Program-made: the position numbers and the translations under genes
Assembly (NCBI RefSeq): GCF_002911015.1
Contig: NZ_KZ626901.1
Span: 1-49,259, forward strand
Direction of reading: 5' to 3'
Length of the DNA: 49,259 nt
Source of the DNA: Streptomyces populi
Lineage (GTDB): Bacteria > Actinomycetota > Actinomycetes > Streptomycetales > Streptomycetaceae
Shown: positions 42,543-49,259 of the stretch, piece by piece
Position numbering within the stretch: the first letter of the stretch is position 1
Layout: every line of letters begins with the position of its first letter
The notes under the pieces: generated by a model
What the model was told of the DNA's origin: nothing
The model's input: only the letters and a program-made list of their open reading frames with translations
Databases searched by the model: none

Positions 42543-43448
42543 ATGAAACCCGCGCACATCAGTCTCGCCGTCCTCGTCGCCGCCGTCTGGGGCGTGAACT
42601 TCACCGTCATCGAGATCGGGCTCGGCCACTTCCCGCCCCTGCTCTTCTCGGCCCTGCGCTTCCTCGTGGCGGCCGTGCCCGCCGTGTTCTTCGTGGGCCG
42701 CCCCAAGGTGGCGTGGAAGTGGATCGTGGCGGTGGGACTCGTCCTCGGCGTCGCGAAGTTCGGGCTGCTGTTCATCGGCATGGACGCGGGGATGCCCGCC
42801 GGACTCTCCTCGCTCGTGCTCCAGGTCCAGGCGGTCTTCACCGCGGTCGCCGCCTTCGCCTTCCTCGGCGAACGCCCCGGCCGCGTCCGGCTCTGCGGCA
42901 TGGCGGTGGCCCTCGCCGGCGTGGTCCTGGCCGCCGTCGACGAGGGCACGGCCGGCCCCCTCGGCGCCTTCGCCCTGGTGATCGCGGCGGCGGCCTGCTG
43001 GGGGCTGTCCAACGTCCTCACCCGCAAGGCGTCCCCGCCCGACCCGCTGAACTTCATGGTGTGGGTGAGCACCGTCCCCGTCCTGCCGCTGCTCGGTCTG
43101 TCCCTGCTCACCGAGGGCCCCTCCCGCGACCTCGACGCGCTCCGGGACCTGGACCCGCAGGGCGCCGGAGTCGTCGTCTACGTCGCCTGGATCACGACCG
43201 TGTTCGGCTTCGGCGCCTGGGGCTGGCTGCTGCACCGGCACCCCGCGTCCACCGTCGCGCCCTTCTCGCTGCTCGTCCCGGTCTTCGGGATGTCGTCGGC
43301 GGCACTGTTCCTGCACGAGGGCGTCGGCCCGCTGCGGTGGGCGTCGGCGGCCCTGCTGGTGGGCGGGGTGGCACTCACCTCGCGCACGCCGCGAAAGGTC
43401 CAGTCGGCGGACGTTCCGGCGCCGGAACGGGTCGGGGCGCCAGCATGA
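42543..43448 (+). CDS. EamA/DMT-family exporter
   Basis: Membrane protein of 301 residues with ten predicted helices in two EamA repeats (VLVAAVWGVNFTVIEIGLGH in repeat 1; ALVIAAAACWGLSNVLTRKA in repeat 2). Drug/metabolite transporters of this family usually export amino acids, sugars or aromatic metabolites. The ATG is preceded by only a weak ribosome binding site. Its stop is 4 bases before the start of the EPSP synthase-like gene, so the two are almost certainly cotranscribed. Divergent to LysR. Confidence 0.9.
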   Translation: MKPAHISLAVLVAAVWGVNFTVIEIGLGHFPPLLFSALRFLVAAVPAVFFVGRPKVAWKWIVAVGLVLGVAKFGLLFIGMDAGMPAGLSSLVLQVQAVFTAVAAFAFLGERPGRVRLCGMAVALAGVVLAAVDEGTAGPLGAFALVIAAAACWGLSNVLTRKASPPDPLNFMVWVSTVPVLPLLGLSLLTEGPSRDLDALRDLDPQGAGVVVYVAWITTVFGFGAWGWLLHRHPASTVAPFSLLVPVFGMSSAALFLHEGVGPLRWASAALLVGGVALTSRTPRKVQSADVPAPERVGAPA

Positions 43449-43452
43449 CCCC

Positions 43453-44691
43453 ATGGCCCTCGTCGACATTCCCGGTTCCAAGTCCATCACCGCCCGCGCG
43501 CTCTTCCTGGCGGCCGCGGCGGACGGGGTCACCCGTCTCGTCCGCCCGCTCCGCTCGGACGACACCGAGGGCTTCGCGGAGGGCCTGACCCGGCTCGGCT
43601 ACCGCGTCGGCCGGACCCCGGACAGCTGGCACGTCGACGGCCGTCCGGGGGGTCCGGCGGTGGAGCGGGCCGACGTGTACTGCCGGGACGGCGCGACCAC
43701 GGCCCGCTTCCTGCCGACCCTCGTCGCCGCGGGCCACGGCACCTACCGCTTCGACGCCTCCGCCCAGATGCGCCGACGGCCGCTCGGGCCCCTGTCGCGG
43801 GCGCTGCGCGACCTCGGCGTGGACCTCCGGCACGAGGAGGCCGAGGGCCACCACCCGCTGAGCATCACGGCGTCCGGGGTGGAGGGCGGCACCGTCACCC
43901 TCGACGCCGGCCAGTCCTCCCAGTACCTCACCGCCCTGCTCCTGCTCGGCCCGCTGACCCGCACGGGCCTGCGCATCGAGGTCACCGAGCTGGTCTCCGC
44001 CCCGTACATCGGCATCACCCTCGCGATGATGCGCGCGTTCGGGGCGGACGTGACCGTGGACGGCGACGTCTTCGAGGTGGCGCCCGGCGGCTACCGGGCC
44101 ACCACCTACCCCGTCGAACCCGACGCCTCCACCGCGAGCTACTTCTTCGCGGCGGCCGCCCTGACCGGCCGCGAGGTCACCGTGCACGGCCTCGGCGCCG
44201 GGGCGCTCCAGGGCGACCTCGCCTTCGTGGACGTCCTGCGCCGCATGGGCGCGCACGTGGAGACCGGACCCGACCGCACGACCGTGCGCGGCACCGGCGG
44301 ACTGCGCGGCCTCACCGTCAACATGCGGGACATCTCCGACACCATGCCGACGCTCGCCGCGATCGCGCCCTTCGCCGACGGCCCGGTCCGCATCGAGGAC
44401 GTCGCCAACACCCGGGTCAAGGAGTGCGACCGGCTCGAGGCCTGCGCGGAGAACCTCCGGGCGCTCGGCATCCGGGTGGAGACCGGCCCCGACTGGATCG
44501 AGATCCACCCGGGCGTCCCCGCCGCCACGGAGATCAGGACGTACGGCGACCACCGCATCGTCATGTCCTTCGCGGTGACCTCGCTGCGCACCCCGGGCAT
44601 CGGCTTCGACGACCCCGGATGCGTCCGCAAGACGTTCCCGGACTTCCACGAGGTGTTCGGGGCGTGGGCCGCGGCCGGAGAGGACGGCTGA
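43453..44691 (+). CDS. aroA: EPSP synthase-like enolpyruvyl transferase, atypical
   Basis: Protein of 412 residues with the two-domain EPT fold. Substrate-binding residues of EPSP synthase are kept: K10-S11 and R15 (PGSKSITARALF), D-type acid in RDISDTMPTLA, K323-E324-C-D-R327, GDHRIVMSFA and CVRKTFPDFHE. Hence it probably transfers enolpyruvate from PEP to shikimate-3-phosphate. Two departures: the N-terminus is about 15 residues shorter than usual, and the PEP-site motif reads DGATTARF (79-86), with Ala where glyphosate-sensitive enzymes have Gly (GNAGTAMRP). A standard second aroA elsewhere in the genome is likely. It is coupled to the EamA exporter. Confidence 0.85.
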   Translation: MALVDIPGSKSITARALFLAAAADGVTRLVRPLRSDDTEGFAEGLTRLGYRVGRTPDSWHVDGRPGGPAVERADVYCRDGATTARFLPTLVAAGHGTYRFDASAQMRRRPLGPLSRALRDLGVDLRHEEAEGHHPLSITASGVEGGTVTLDAGQSSQYLTALLLLGPLTRTGLRIEVTELVSAPYIGITLAMMRAFGADVTVDGDVFEVAPGGYRATTYPVEPDASTASYFFAAAALTGREVTVHGLGAGALQGDLAFVDVLRRMGAHVETGPDRTTVRGTGGLRGLTVNMRDISDTMPTLAAIAPFADGPVRIEDVANTRVKECDRLEACAENLRALGIRVETGPDWIEIHPGVPAATEIRTYGDHRIVMSFAVTSLRTPGIGFDDPGCVRKTFPDFHEVFGAWAAAGEDG

Positions 44692-44705
44692 GCGGGCGCG
44701 AGGAG

Positions 44706-44729
44706 CCCCGCTGCCGTCTTGTCGCGGGG
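44706..44729 (+). terminator. weak hairpin after EPSP synthase-like gene
   Basis: CCCCGC/GCGGGG, 6-bp stem with a 12-nt loop, shortly after the stop codon. It is modest, so read-through into the next gene is plausible. Confidence 0.4.
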
Positions 44730-44801
44730 GATCCGGGGCGGATAGCTTCCCGACGGACGGCGCCGACCGCGCCTGCGATCCGACCGGAAAGCGGTGAACA
44801 G

Positions 44802-46061
44802 ATGTCCTCCGTCCCCTCCGTCGTCACACTCGCCGTCGTCGGTGCCGGGCAGCGGGGTACCGGTTACGCGTGCTGGGCCCTGGACCATCCCGAGCGAGCC
44901 CGGGTGGTGGCCGTCGCCGAACCCCGGGAGACCCGGCGGAACCGCCTCGTGGCCGCCCACGGCCTGGAACCGGACGCCGCCGTGGACGACTGGCGGGAGC
45001 TGGCCGCCCGCGGCCGCGTCGCGGACGCCGTGCTGATCTGCACCCTCGACCGTGAACACCTGGAACCCGTCCTGGAGTTCGCGGCCCTCGGCTACCACGT
45101 CATGCTGGAGAAGCCGATGGCCCTGACCGAGGACGAGTGCCGGCGGATCGTCGACGCCGTGGAGCGGGCCGGTGTGATCCTCTCGGTCGGACACGTCCTG
45201 CGCTACACCCGGTACACCCGCGCCGTGAAGGAGGTCGTGGACTCCGGCCGGCTCGGTGACGTCGTCAACGTCCAGCACCTGGAGCCCGTCGGCTTCTGGC
45301 ACCAGGCCCACTCCTTCGTCCGCGGCAACTGGGGCCGCACGGACCGGGCCACGTCCATGCTGATGGCCAAGTCCTGTCACGACATCGACTGGTTGCAGTA
45401 CGTCCTCGGCCAACCCCCGGTCCGCGTCTCCAGTTTCGGACGCCTGTCGCACTTCCGGCCCGAGAACAGGCCCGAGGGCGCCGCCGACCGCTGTCTGGAC
45501 TGCCGGGTGGAGGACACCTGCCCCTACTCCGCCCGGCGCGAGTACGGCGACCGGCTCGCCCGCGGCGAGCACCGCTGGCCGCTGAGCGTGCTGGTCGACG
45601 ACTTCACCCCCGGGGCGCTGGAGACCGCCCTGCGCGAGGGCCCGTACGGGCGGTGCGTGTACGCCTGCGACAACGACGTGGTGGACCACCAGGTGGTGTC
45701 GATGGAGTTCGCCTCCGGGGCCACCGCCACCTTCACCATGACCGCCTTCACCGAACAGGCCGACCGCCGGACCCGGATCTTCGGGACCCGCGGCGAACTG
45801 CGCGGCGACGGAAGGAGTCTGAGCGTCTACGACTTCCTGACCCGGACCGAGGAGGCCGTCGACCTGGACGCCGTGGGCGGCATGGACGCGGCGGGCGGCC
45901 ACGGCGGGGGCGACGCCGGCCTGATGGACGCCTTCGTCGCCGCCGTCGCCACCGGGAACCCCGCCCTGGTGAAGTCCGGCCCCCGAGAGTCCCTGACCAG
46001 CCACCTCACCGTCCTGGCCGCCGAACGGGCCCGGCTCGCGGGCACGGTGGAGGACGTATAA
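44802..46061 (+). CDS. Gfo/Idh/MocA-family oxidoreductase with cysteine cluster
   Basis: NAD(P)-dependent oxidoreductase of 419 residues. The N-terminal Rossmann fold begins LAVVGAGQRGTGYACWAL, with the family signature EKPMAL near residue 105. The C-terminal half carries a Cys pattern C231-x2-C234-x5-C240 (CLDCRVEDTCPYS) and C285-x3-C289 (CVYAC), which could bind a structural metal. HDIDWLQYVLG and VSMEFASGATATF are typical of sugar or inositol dehydrogenase-like members with this cluster. Substrate is unknown. Start ATG 44802. It follows the EPSP synthase-like gene by 110 bp on the same strand. Confidence 0.88.
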   Translation: MSSVPSVVTLAVVGAGQRGTGYACWALDHPERARVVAVAEPRETRRNRLVAAHGLEPDAAVDDWRELAARGRVADAVLICTLDREHLEPVLEFAALGYHVMLEKPMALTEDECRRIVDAVERAGVILSVGHVLRYTRYTRAVKEVVDSGRLGDVVNVQHLEPVGFWHQAHSFVRGNWGRTDRATSMLMAKSCHDIDWLQYVLGQPPVRVSSFGRLSHFRPENRPEGAADRCLDCRVEDTCPYSARREYGDRLARGEHRWPLSVLVDDFTPGALETALREGPYGRCVYACDNDVVDHQVVSMEFASGATATFTMTAFTEQADRRTRIFGTRGELRGDGRSLSVYDFLTRTEEAVDLDAVGGMDAAGGHGGGDAGLMDAFVAAVATGNPALVKSGPRESLTSHLTVLAAERARLAGTVEDV

Positions 46062-46136
46062 CCGCTGGACGCGGGCCGACTCCGCCGCGTAGGAATCACA
46101 GCGGACACGATCGGTTCGGCGAAGGGACGCGGGGCG

Positions 46137-46784
46137 TTGGGTTTCCAGTTGGAGGGGCCGGTCCTCGAAGGCACGCTGGTACGGCTGGAGCCGCTCGGCC
46201 ACCGGCACGCGGCCGACCTCGCCGAGGCGGCGGAGGAACACCGGGACTCGTACGCGTTCACCTGGGTGCCCCGGGCCGACGAGGTCGGGGACTACGTCGA
46301 CGCGCAGCTCGCCCGCGCCGCGACGGGCAGGCTCGCGCCCTACGCGCAGATCTCCCTCGCCTCCGGACGGGCGGTCGGCGCCACCTCGTACTGGGAACCG
46401 CGGTGCTGGCGGTCGGACGACCGGCTCGACGCCGTCGAGGTCGGGTTCACCTGGCTCGCGGCCTCGGCCCAGGGCACCGGCCTGAACGCCGAGTCCAAGC
46501 TCCTCCTCTTCCGGCACGCCTTCGAGGAGTGGGGCGTGGCCCGCGTGGATCTGAAGACCGACGCCCGCAACGCCCGCTCCCGCGCGGCGATCGCGGCCAC
46601 CGGCGCCCGCCTGGAGGGCGTCCTGCGCAACTGGTCCCGTTCCTGGGCGCCCGGCGAGGACGGCATGCTGCGCGACTCCGCGGTCTTCTCGGTGACGGCG
46701 GCGGAGTGGCCCGAGTGCCGGGACCGGCTGTCCGCGAGAGTGGCCGGGGCGGTGTCCCGGGCGGCCGGCGCGACGGTTCGCTGA
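46137..46784 (+). CDS. GNAT-family N-acetyltransferase (RimJ/RimL type)
   Basis: Acetyl-CoA-dependent acetyltransferase of 215 residues. LEGTLVRLEPLGHRHAADLA opens the fold, EVGFTWLAASAQGTGLNAES replaces the usual QxxGxG/A acetyl-CoA loop with AQGTGLN, and RVDLKTDARNARSRAAIAAT then GARLEGVLR are the characteristic RimL-type ending. The substrate is unknown, likely a small amine, peptide or protein N-terminus. The start is TTG with an AGGGA somewhat far upstream; no better start is seen. Same strand as the preceding oxidoreductase, 75 bp after it. Confidence 0.85.
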   Translation: MGFQLEGPVLEGTLVRLEPLGHRHAADLAEAAEEHRDSYAFTWVPRADEVGDYVDAQLARAATGRLAPYAQISLASGRAVGATSYWEPRCWRSDDRLDAVEVGFTWLAASAQGTGLNAESKLLLFRHAFEEWGVARVDLKTDARNARSRAAIAATGARLEGVLRNWSRSWAPGEDGMLRDSAVFSVTAAEWPECRDRLSARVAGAVSRAAGATVR

Positions 46785-46850
46785 CGACGGTCCGCTGACG
46801 GCGTCCTTTCGGGAGGCGGGCGACGGCGGTCCGTACCGTTCCGGGTGCTG

Positions 46851-46912
46851 GTGCCGTCCCGTCCGGCTGGTCGCCGTGGACGGCGTCGACGACCTGCCGG
46901 ACGGGACGGCGC
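46851..46912. terminator. terminator between GNAT and MHYT genes
   Basis: 16-bp stem GTGCCGTCCCGTCCGG/CCGGACGGGACGGCGC (one G-U), extended by a further, partly matched CTGGTCG/CGACCTG. It ends 3 bases beyond the MHYT stop codon and 128 bases after the GNAT stop, in a convergent region. Confidence 0.7.
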
Positions 46913-46915
46913 GGC

Positions 46916-47809
46916 TCACCGCCCGCGCGGACCGGCGTGCCGGCCCACCGGCTGGTCCCGGGGCTCGAAGAGCGAGGCGTTCTGCGGGGGCTGCGCGGGC
47001 CGTTCGGGCGCGGCGACCGCGACCCGGCGCCGACGCGGGGTGGCCCGGCTCCAGTCCCCGCCGCCGAGGACGAGCTGGGGGTCGAACATCACCACCACTC
47101 CGGACAGGATCAGGAAGACCACCGGTCCGATGATCATGGGGAGCAGGATCGAGACCGGTGAGGCGTTGCCGTACGTCCCGGTCATGTACGACGCGTCCGT
47201 CGCGCCGCGCAGGTGCACGCCGAGGGCGGCCATGCCGGTGTAGTGCGTGCCGGTCAGGGCGACGCCCATGAGGAGGGTGGCGCCGAGGGCGGCCGGGAAC
47301 CCCCGGTAGGAGGCGGCGGTCCACAGGGCGGCGGTCGCGGCGGTGACCGCGGTCAGCACGGAGACCGCGACCGTGAGCGAGTCGTACTCCAGGGCCCCGT
47401 TCAGCTCGAGCGCGGCCATGCCGATGTAGTACGTGGCCACCACGGCGAGCCCGGTGAGGATCCCGGCGGCGGTCAGGGTGACGGGGGTGGCTCCGCGGTA
47501 TCCCACGGCGAAGACGCCGAGGCCGACCACCGCGACCGCCACGACGAGGCCGAGCGACGTCAGACGGGCGTCGTAGTCGATCGGGATCCCCTGGATCCTG
47601 AAGCCGACCATCGCGACGAAGTGCATGGTCCAGATGCCGCAGCCGATGGTCGCCGCCCCGAGGGCCAGCCAGCCGGGCTTCCACGACTGCCGGTTGTTCA
47701 GGGACCGGACGACGCAGCGCAGCCCCAGGGCGCTGCCCACACAGGCGACGAGGTAGGAGGCCGCCGGCGTCACCGCCCCGAACGCGAAGTCGTCCACAGT
47801 GCCTTGCAT
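46916..47809 (-). CDS. MHYT-domain membrane sensor protein
   Basis: Integral membrane protein of 297 residues with seven predicted helices. MHYT domains have three paired motifs thought to bind metal (copper proposed) and to sense O2, CO or NO. Motif 1 is T-M62-H63-F-V-A-M, motif 3 is T-H189-Y-T-G-M193. The second reads T-Y127-Y-I-G-M131, with Tyr in place of His. There is no GGDEF, EAL or kinase output domain; the C-terminus (RRRRVAVAAPERPAQPPQNA) is a short basic and Pro-rich cytosolic tail. The ATG at 47809 follows GGGGAG by 9 bases. Confidence 0.88.
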   Translation of the reverse strand: MQGTVDDFAFGAVTPAASYLVACVGSALGLRCVVRSLNNRQSWKPGWLALGAATIGCGIWTMHFVAMVGFRIQGIPIDYDARLTSLGLVVAVAVVGLGVFAVGYRGATPVTLTAAGILTGLAVVATYYIGMAALELNGALEYDSLTVAVSVLTAVTAATAALWTAASYRGFPAALGATLLMGVALTGTHYTGMAALGVHLRGATDASYMTGTYGNASPVSILLPMIIGPVVFLILSGVVVMFDPQLVLGGGDWSRATPRRRRVAVAAPERPAQPPQNASLFEPRDQPVGRHAGPRGR

Positions 47810-47960
47810 ATATGCCAACTCCCCATGAGAACAGGTCGCTTGGGGGAGTACGGTCCCGTGCCCAGGTTGCGGGAGCGGTTCCATTCGGTGGGTTTTTGAG
47901 TTAACTCTGCGATGCGGCTTCGTTCAGCGGGCGGACGGGCTGTCCGCATTCCGGGCGCGC

Positions 47961-48018
47961 CGGACGTCCGTTCGGGTCCTGGCGGACGTCCGTTCGGGGC
48001 TTGGCGGGGTCCGTTCGG
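47961..48018. repeat. three tandem CGGACGTCCGTTCGG repeats
   Basis: CGGACGTCCGTTCGGG occurs at 47961-47976 and 47983-47998, and a shorter copy CGGGGTCCGTTCGG at 48005-48018. The period is about 22 bp (two helical turns), and each copy contains the palindrome CGGACGTCCG. The array lies 150-210 bp upstream of the MHYT gene and 38 bp beyond the MarR-GNAT stop codon. Confidence 0.6.
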
Positions 48019-48055
48019 ATTGCGGTGGGCGTCCGGCATGCCGTCGTGGTCCGGG

Positions 48056-48991
48056 TCAGTCCAGGTCGGCGCGCAGGTCCAGCCGCCAGTCCTGGCCCGT
48101 CAGGTCCGCGCCGAAGGACCGGTGCGGTTTCTCGGCGACCAGGGTGAAGCCGTGGCGCCGGTAGATGCGCCGGGCGGCGGTCAGGACGTCGTTGGTCCAC
48201 AGGACGAGCTCGTGATAGCCGACGCCGCGCGCGAAGCCGATGACGGCCCCGACGAGACGGTCGCCGACGCCGAGCCCCCGCGCCTCCGGCTCGACCAGCA
48301 GCAGCCGCAGGCGGGCGGTGCCGGGAGCTTCGTCCCGTACGCACATCACGCATCCGACGGGCCGCCCGTCGAGCTCGGCGATCCACACCCGTTCCAGGTG
48401 GGGATCGTGGTCCTCGGCGAAGTCGGCGACGATCCTCGCGACCAGGCCCTCGTAGTCGGCGTTCCAGCCGTACTCGGCCGCGTACAGCGCCGCGTTGCGC
48501 TGCACGATCCAGCCGAGGTCGCCGGGGCCCGGTTCGCGCAGGAGGACGTCCTCGGGACGGGGTGCGGTGCGCCTGTCGCCCAGGAGCGTGCGCACCGTGA
48601 GCATCGCCTCCGTGAGCCGCGGCCGGTCGGCGGGCGGCACGGTCGCCAGCAGCGTGCCCACGGTCCCGCGCGCCCGCTCGTCCAGCAGCGCGGCGGCGTC
48701 CCGGCCGTGCGCGGTGAGCGTGATCCTGCGCCGCCGCGGATCCTTCTCGGACGTGGCGCGCTCGACCAGGCCGTCCTGCTCGAACTTGTTCAGGATGCGG
48801 CTCAGGTAGCCCGAGTCCAGGGAGAGCTCGGTCCGCAGGTCGGCGGCGTCCGCCTGGGGTGTGTGCGCCAGTTCGTAGAGGACGCGGGACTCGGTGAGCG
48901 TGTACGGCGCGTAGAGGTGGCGGCCGTAGTCGAGCGCGCCGATGACGTTCGTGTAGAAGCGGTTGAAGGAGCGGATGTCCTGGACGGTCAT
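48056..48991 (-). CDS. MarR-GNAT fusion protein
   Basis: Bifunctional protein of 311 residues. Residues 1-145 form a MarR winged helix domain (TLTESRVLYELAHTPQADAA then LSLDSGYLSRILNKFEQDGL and VERATSEKDPRRRRITLT). Residues 155-311 form a GNAT domain (RLRLLLVEPEARGLGVGDRL is the acetyl-CoA loop RxxGxG; AARRIYRRHGFTLV is the conserved end). Such fusions are known and usually annotated as both regulator and acetyltransferase; the acetylated substrate is unknown. A perfect 15-bp palindrome at 49046-49060 in its promoter is a likely operator. Single gene, minus strand. Confidence 0.9.
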   Translation of the reverse strand: MTVQDIRSFNRFYTNVIGALDYGRHLYAPYTLTESRVLYELAHTPQADAADLRTELSLDSGYLSRILNKFEQDGLVERATSEKDPRRRRITLTAHGRDAAALLDERARGTVGTLLATVPPADRPRLTEAMLTVRTLLGDRRTAPRPEDVLLREPGPGDLGWIVQRNAALYAAEYGWNADYEGLVARIVADFAEDHDPHLERVWIAELDGRPVGCVMCVRDEAPGTARLRLLLVEPEARGLGVGDRLVGAVIGFARGVGYHELVLWTNDVLTAARRIYRRHGFTLVAEKPHRSFGADLTGQDWRLDLRADLD

Positions 48992-49045
48992 GATCGGCCC
49001 CGGAGGTCGGCTGTGCGCGGTCGCGGGTGGCCTGCTCGGCCCGGA

Positions 49046-49060
49046 TGACTGACTCAGTCA
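49046..49060. promoter_or_regulatory. perfect 15-bp palindrome, likely MarR operator
   Basis: TGACTGACTCAGTCA is perfectly symmetric around one central base. It lies 55 bp before the MarR-GNAT start and adjoins an A+T-rich patch (GATATATC on its right), which as read on the minus strand would be the -10 region. Autorepression is inferred. Confidence 0.6.
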
Positions 49061-49151
49061 GATATATCGCCGACTCGAGCATAGAGGCCCCGGCGGTCGC
49101 TCGCCCGCCTTTCCGCCCGGTTCGGATCCGGCGCCGGTGCGGTGGGGGGTC

Positions 49152-49259
49152 GGGGCCGTGCCGGTACATCCGCCCGCATCCGGACGGATCTCAGCGGGGT
49201 TTCGAGGCGTGCGTCGGTTCTGATCCGTCCGGCCTGCGGGCATTCGATGTACCGGCACG
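49152..49259. repeat. MITE-like palindromic element, copy 2 (cut by window edge)
   Basis: Left arm GGGGCCGTGCCGGTACATC (49152-49170) is mirrored by GATGTACCGGCACG at 49246-49259, where the window ends 5 bases before the expected arm end. Inner arms GCCCGCA/TGCGGGC and CCGGACGGATC/GATCCGTCCGG lengthen the stem to about 40 bp, with a loop of about 31 nt. It shares the terminal arms, not the core, with the element at 41210-41296. Confidence 0.7.

Noticed and set aside
44139..47684. A 1181-codon minus-strand frame across the EPSP synthase, oxidoreductase and GNAT genes.
   Set aside because: Antisense to recognisable genes; Pro/Arg/Gly-rich text with no family motifs.
47770..48039. An 89-residue frame with repeated PNGRP-like text between the MHYT and MarR-GNAT genes.
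   Set aside because: It merely translates the tandem CGGACGTCCGTTCGG repeats and runs into the MHYT start region; no start signal.
49058..49258. A 66-residue minus-strand frame at the right edge.
   Set aside because: It overlaps the MarR operator and the palindromic element; its sequence follows from the repeat arms.

Overview
The window is a very high G+C actinobacterial chromosome segment, almost certainly Streptomyces. Support comes from the complete desferrioxamine (des) locus with DtxR-type iron boxes, a DasR-type dre palindrome, DUF397/XRE and DUF4429/SHOCT proteins, frequent GTG/TTG starts, and short intergenic repeats typical of the genus. From memory, the gene order resembles the S. 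coelicolor region around the des cluster. I see no rRNA, tRNA, CRISPR array, insertion sequence or prophage. About 37 protein genes are called.

Layout, left to right. (1) 101-2637: a DUF4429/SHOCT protein divergent from a secreted GH20 beta-N-acetylhexosaminidase, with a dre site between them. (2) 2724-9973: the siderophore locus, all on the minus strand, in transcription order desE (receptor lipoprotein), desF (siderophore-interacting reductase), desA, desB, desC, desD. There is one iron box before desE and another before desA; the second lies inside a 64-bp palindrome. (3) 10239-16622: a leucine/isovalerate catabolic operon (methylcrotonyl-CoA carboxylase beta and alpha, HMG-CoA lyase, isovaleryl-CoA-type dehydrogenase) with a divergent TetR regulator and two matching palindromic operators. 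(4) 16731-19665: a second acyl-CoA dehydrogenase, a TesB thioesterase and a conserved protein of uncertain function. (5) 19773-25696: a PucR regulator divergent from a Na+/solute symporter, an agmatinase-family ureohydrolase and a thiamine-diphosphate enzyme, which look like an uptake and catabolism unit for a guanidino compound.

(6) 25779-31477: a secreted endonuclease I, a large GT39-type membrane glycosyltransferase with a glycine-rich segment, a lower-G+C XRE/DUF397 module with a divergent 96-residue protein, and a DUF1963-like gene whose 3' end looks damaged. (7) 31738-36591: a secreted class A beta-lactamase-fold protein and a single-chain double ABC exporter with one degenerate ATP site. 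(8) 36575-41103: two small secreted proteins (NTF2-like and SapA-like), an S37 tripeptidyl aminopeptidase and a Tat-exported GH3 hexosaminidase. (9) 41104-41507: a repeat-rich non-coding stretch. (10) 41508-48991: a LysR regulator divergent from a same-strand run (EamA exporter, atypical EPSP synthase, Gfo/Idh/MocA oxidoreductase, GNAT), then an MHYT membrane sensor and a MarR-GNAT fusion with a perfect 15-bp palindrome at its promoter. The right edge cuts through a second copy of the palindromic element seen at 41210-41296.

The best candidates for something undescribed are the PucR/symporter/ureohydrolase/ThDP unit, the exporter plus atypical EPSP synthase unit, the paired MITE-like palindromes, and the iron box nested in a large palindrome. 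None is proven from sequence alone.
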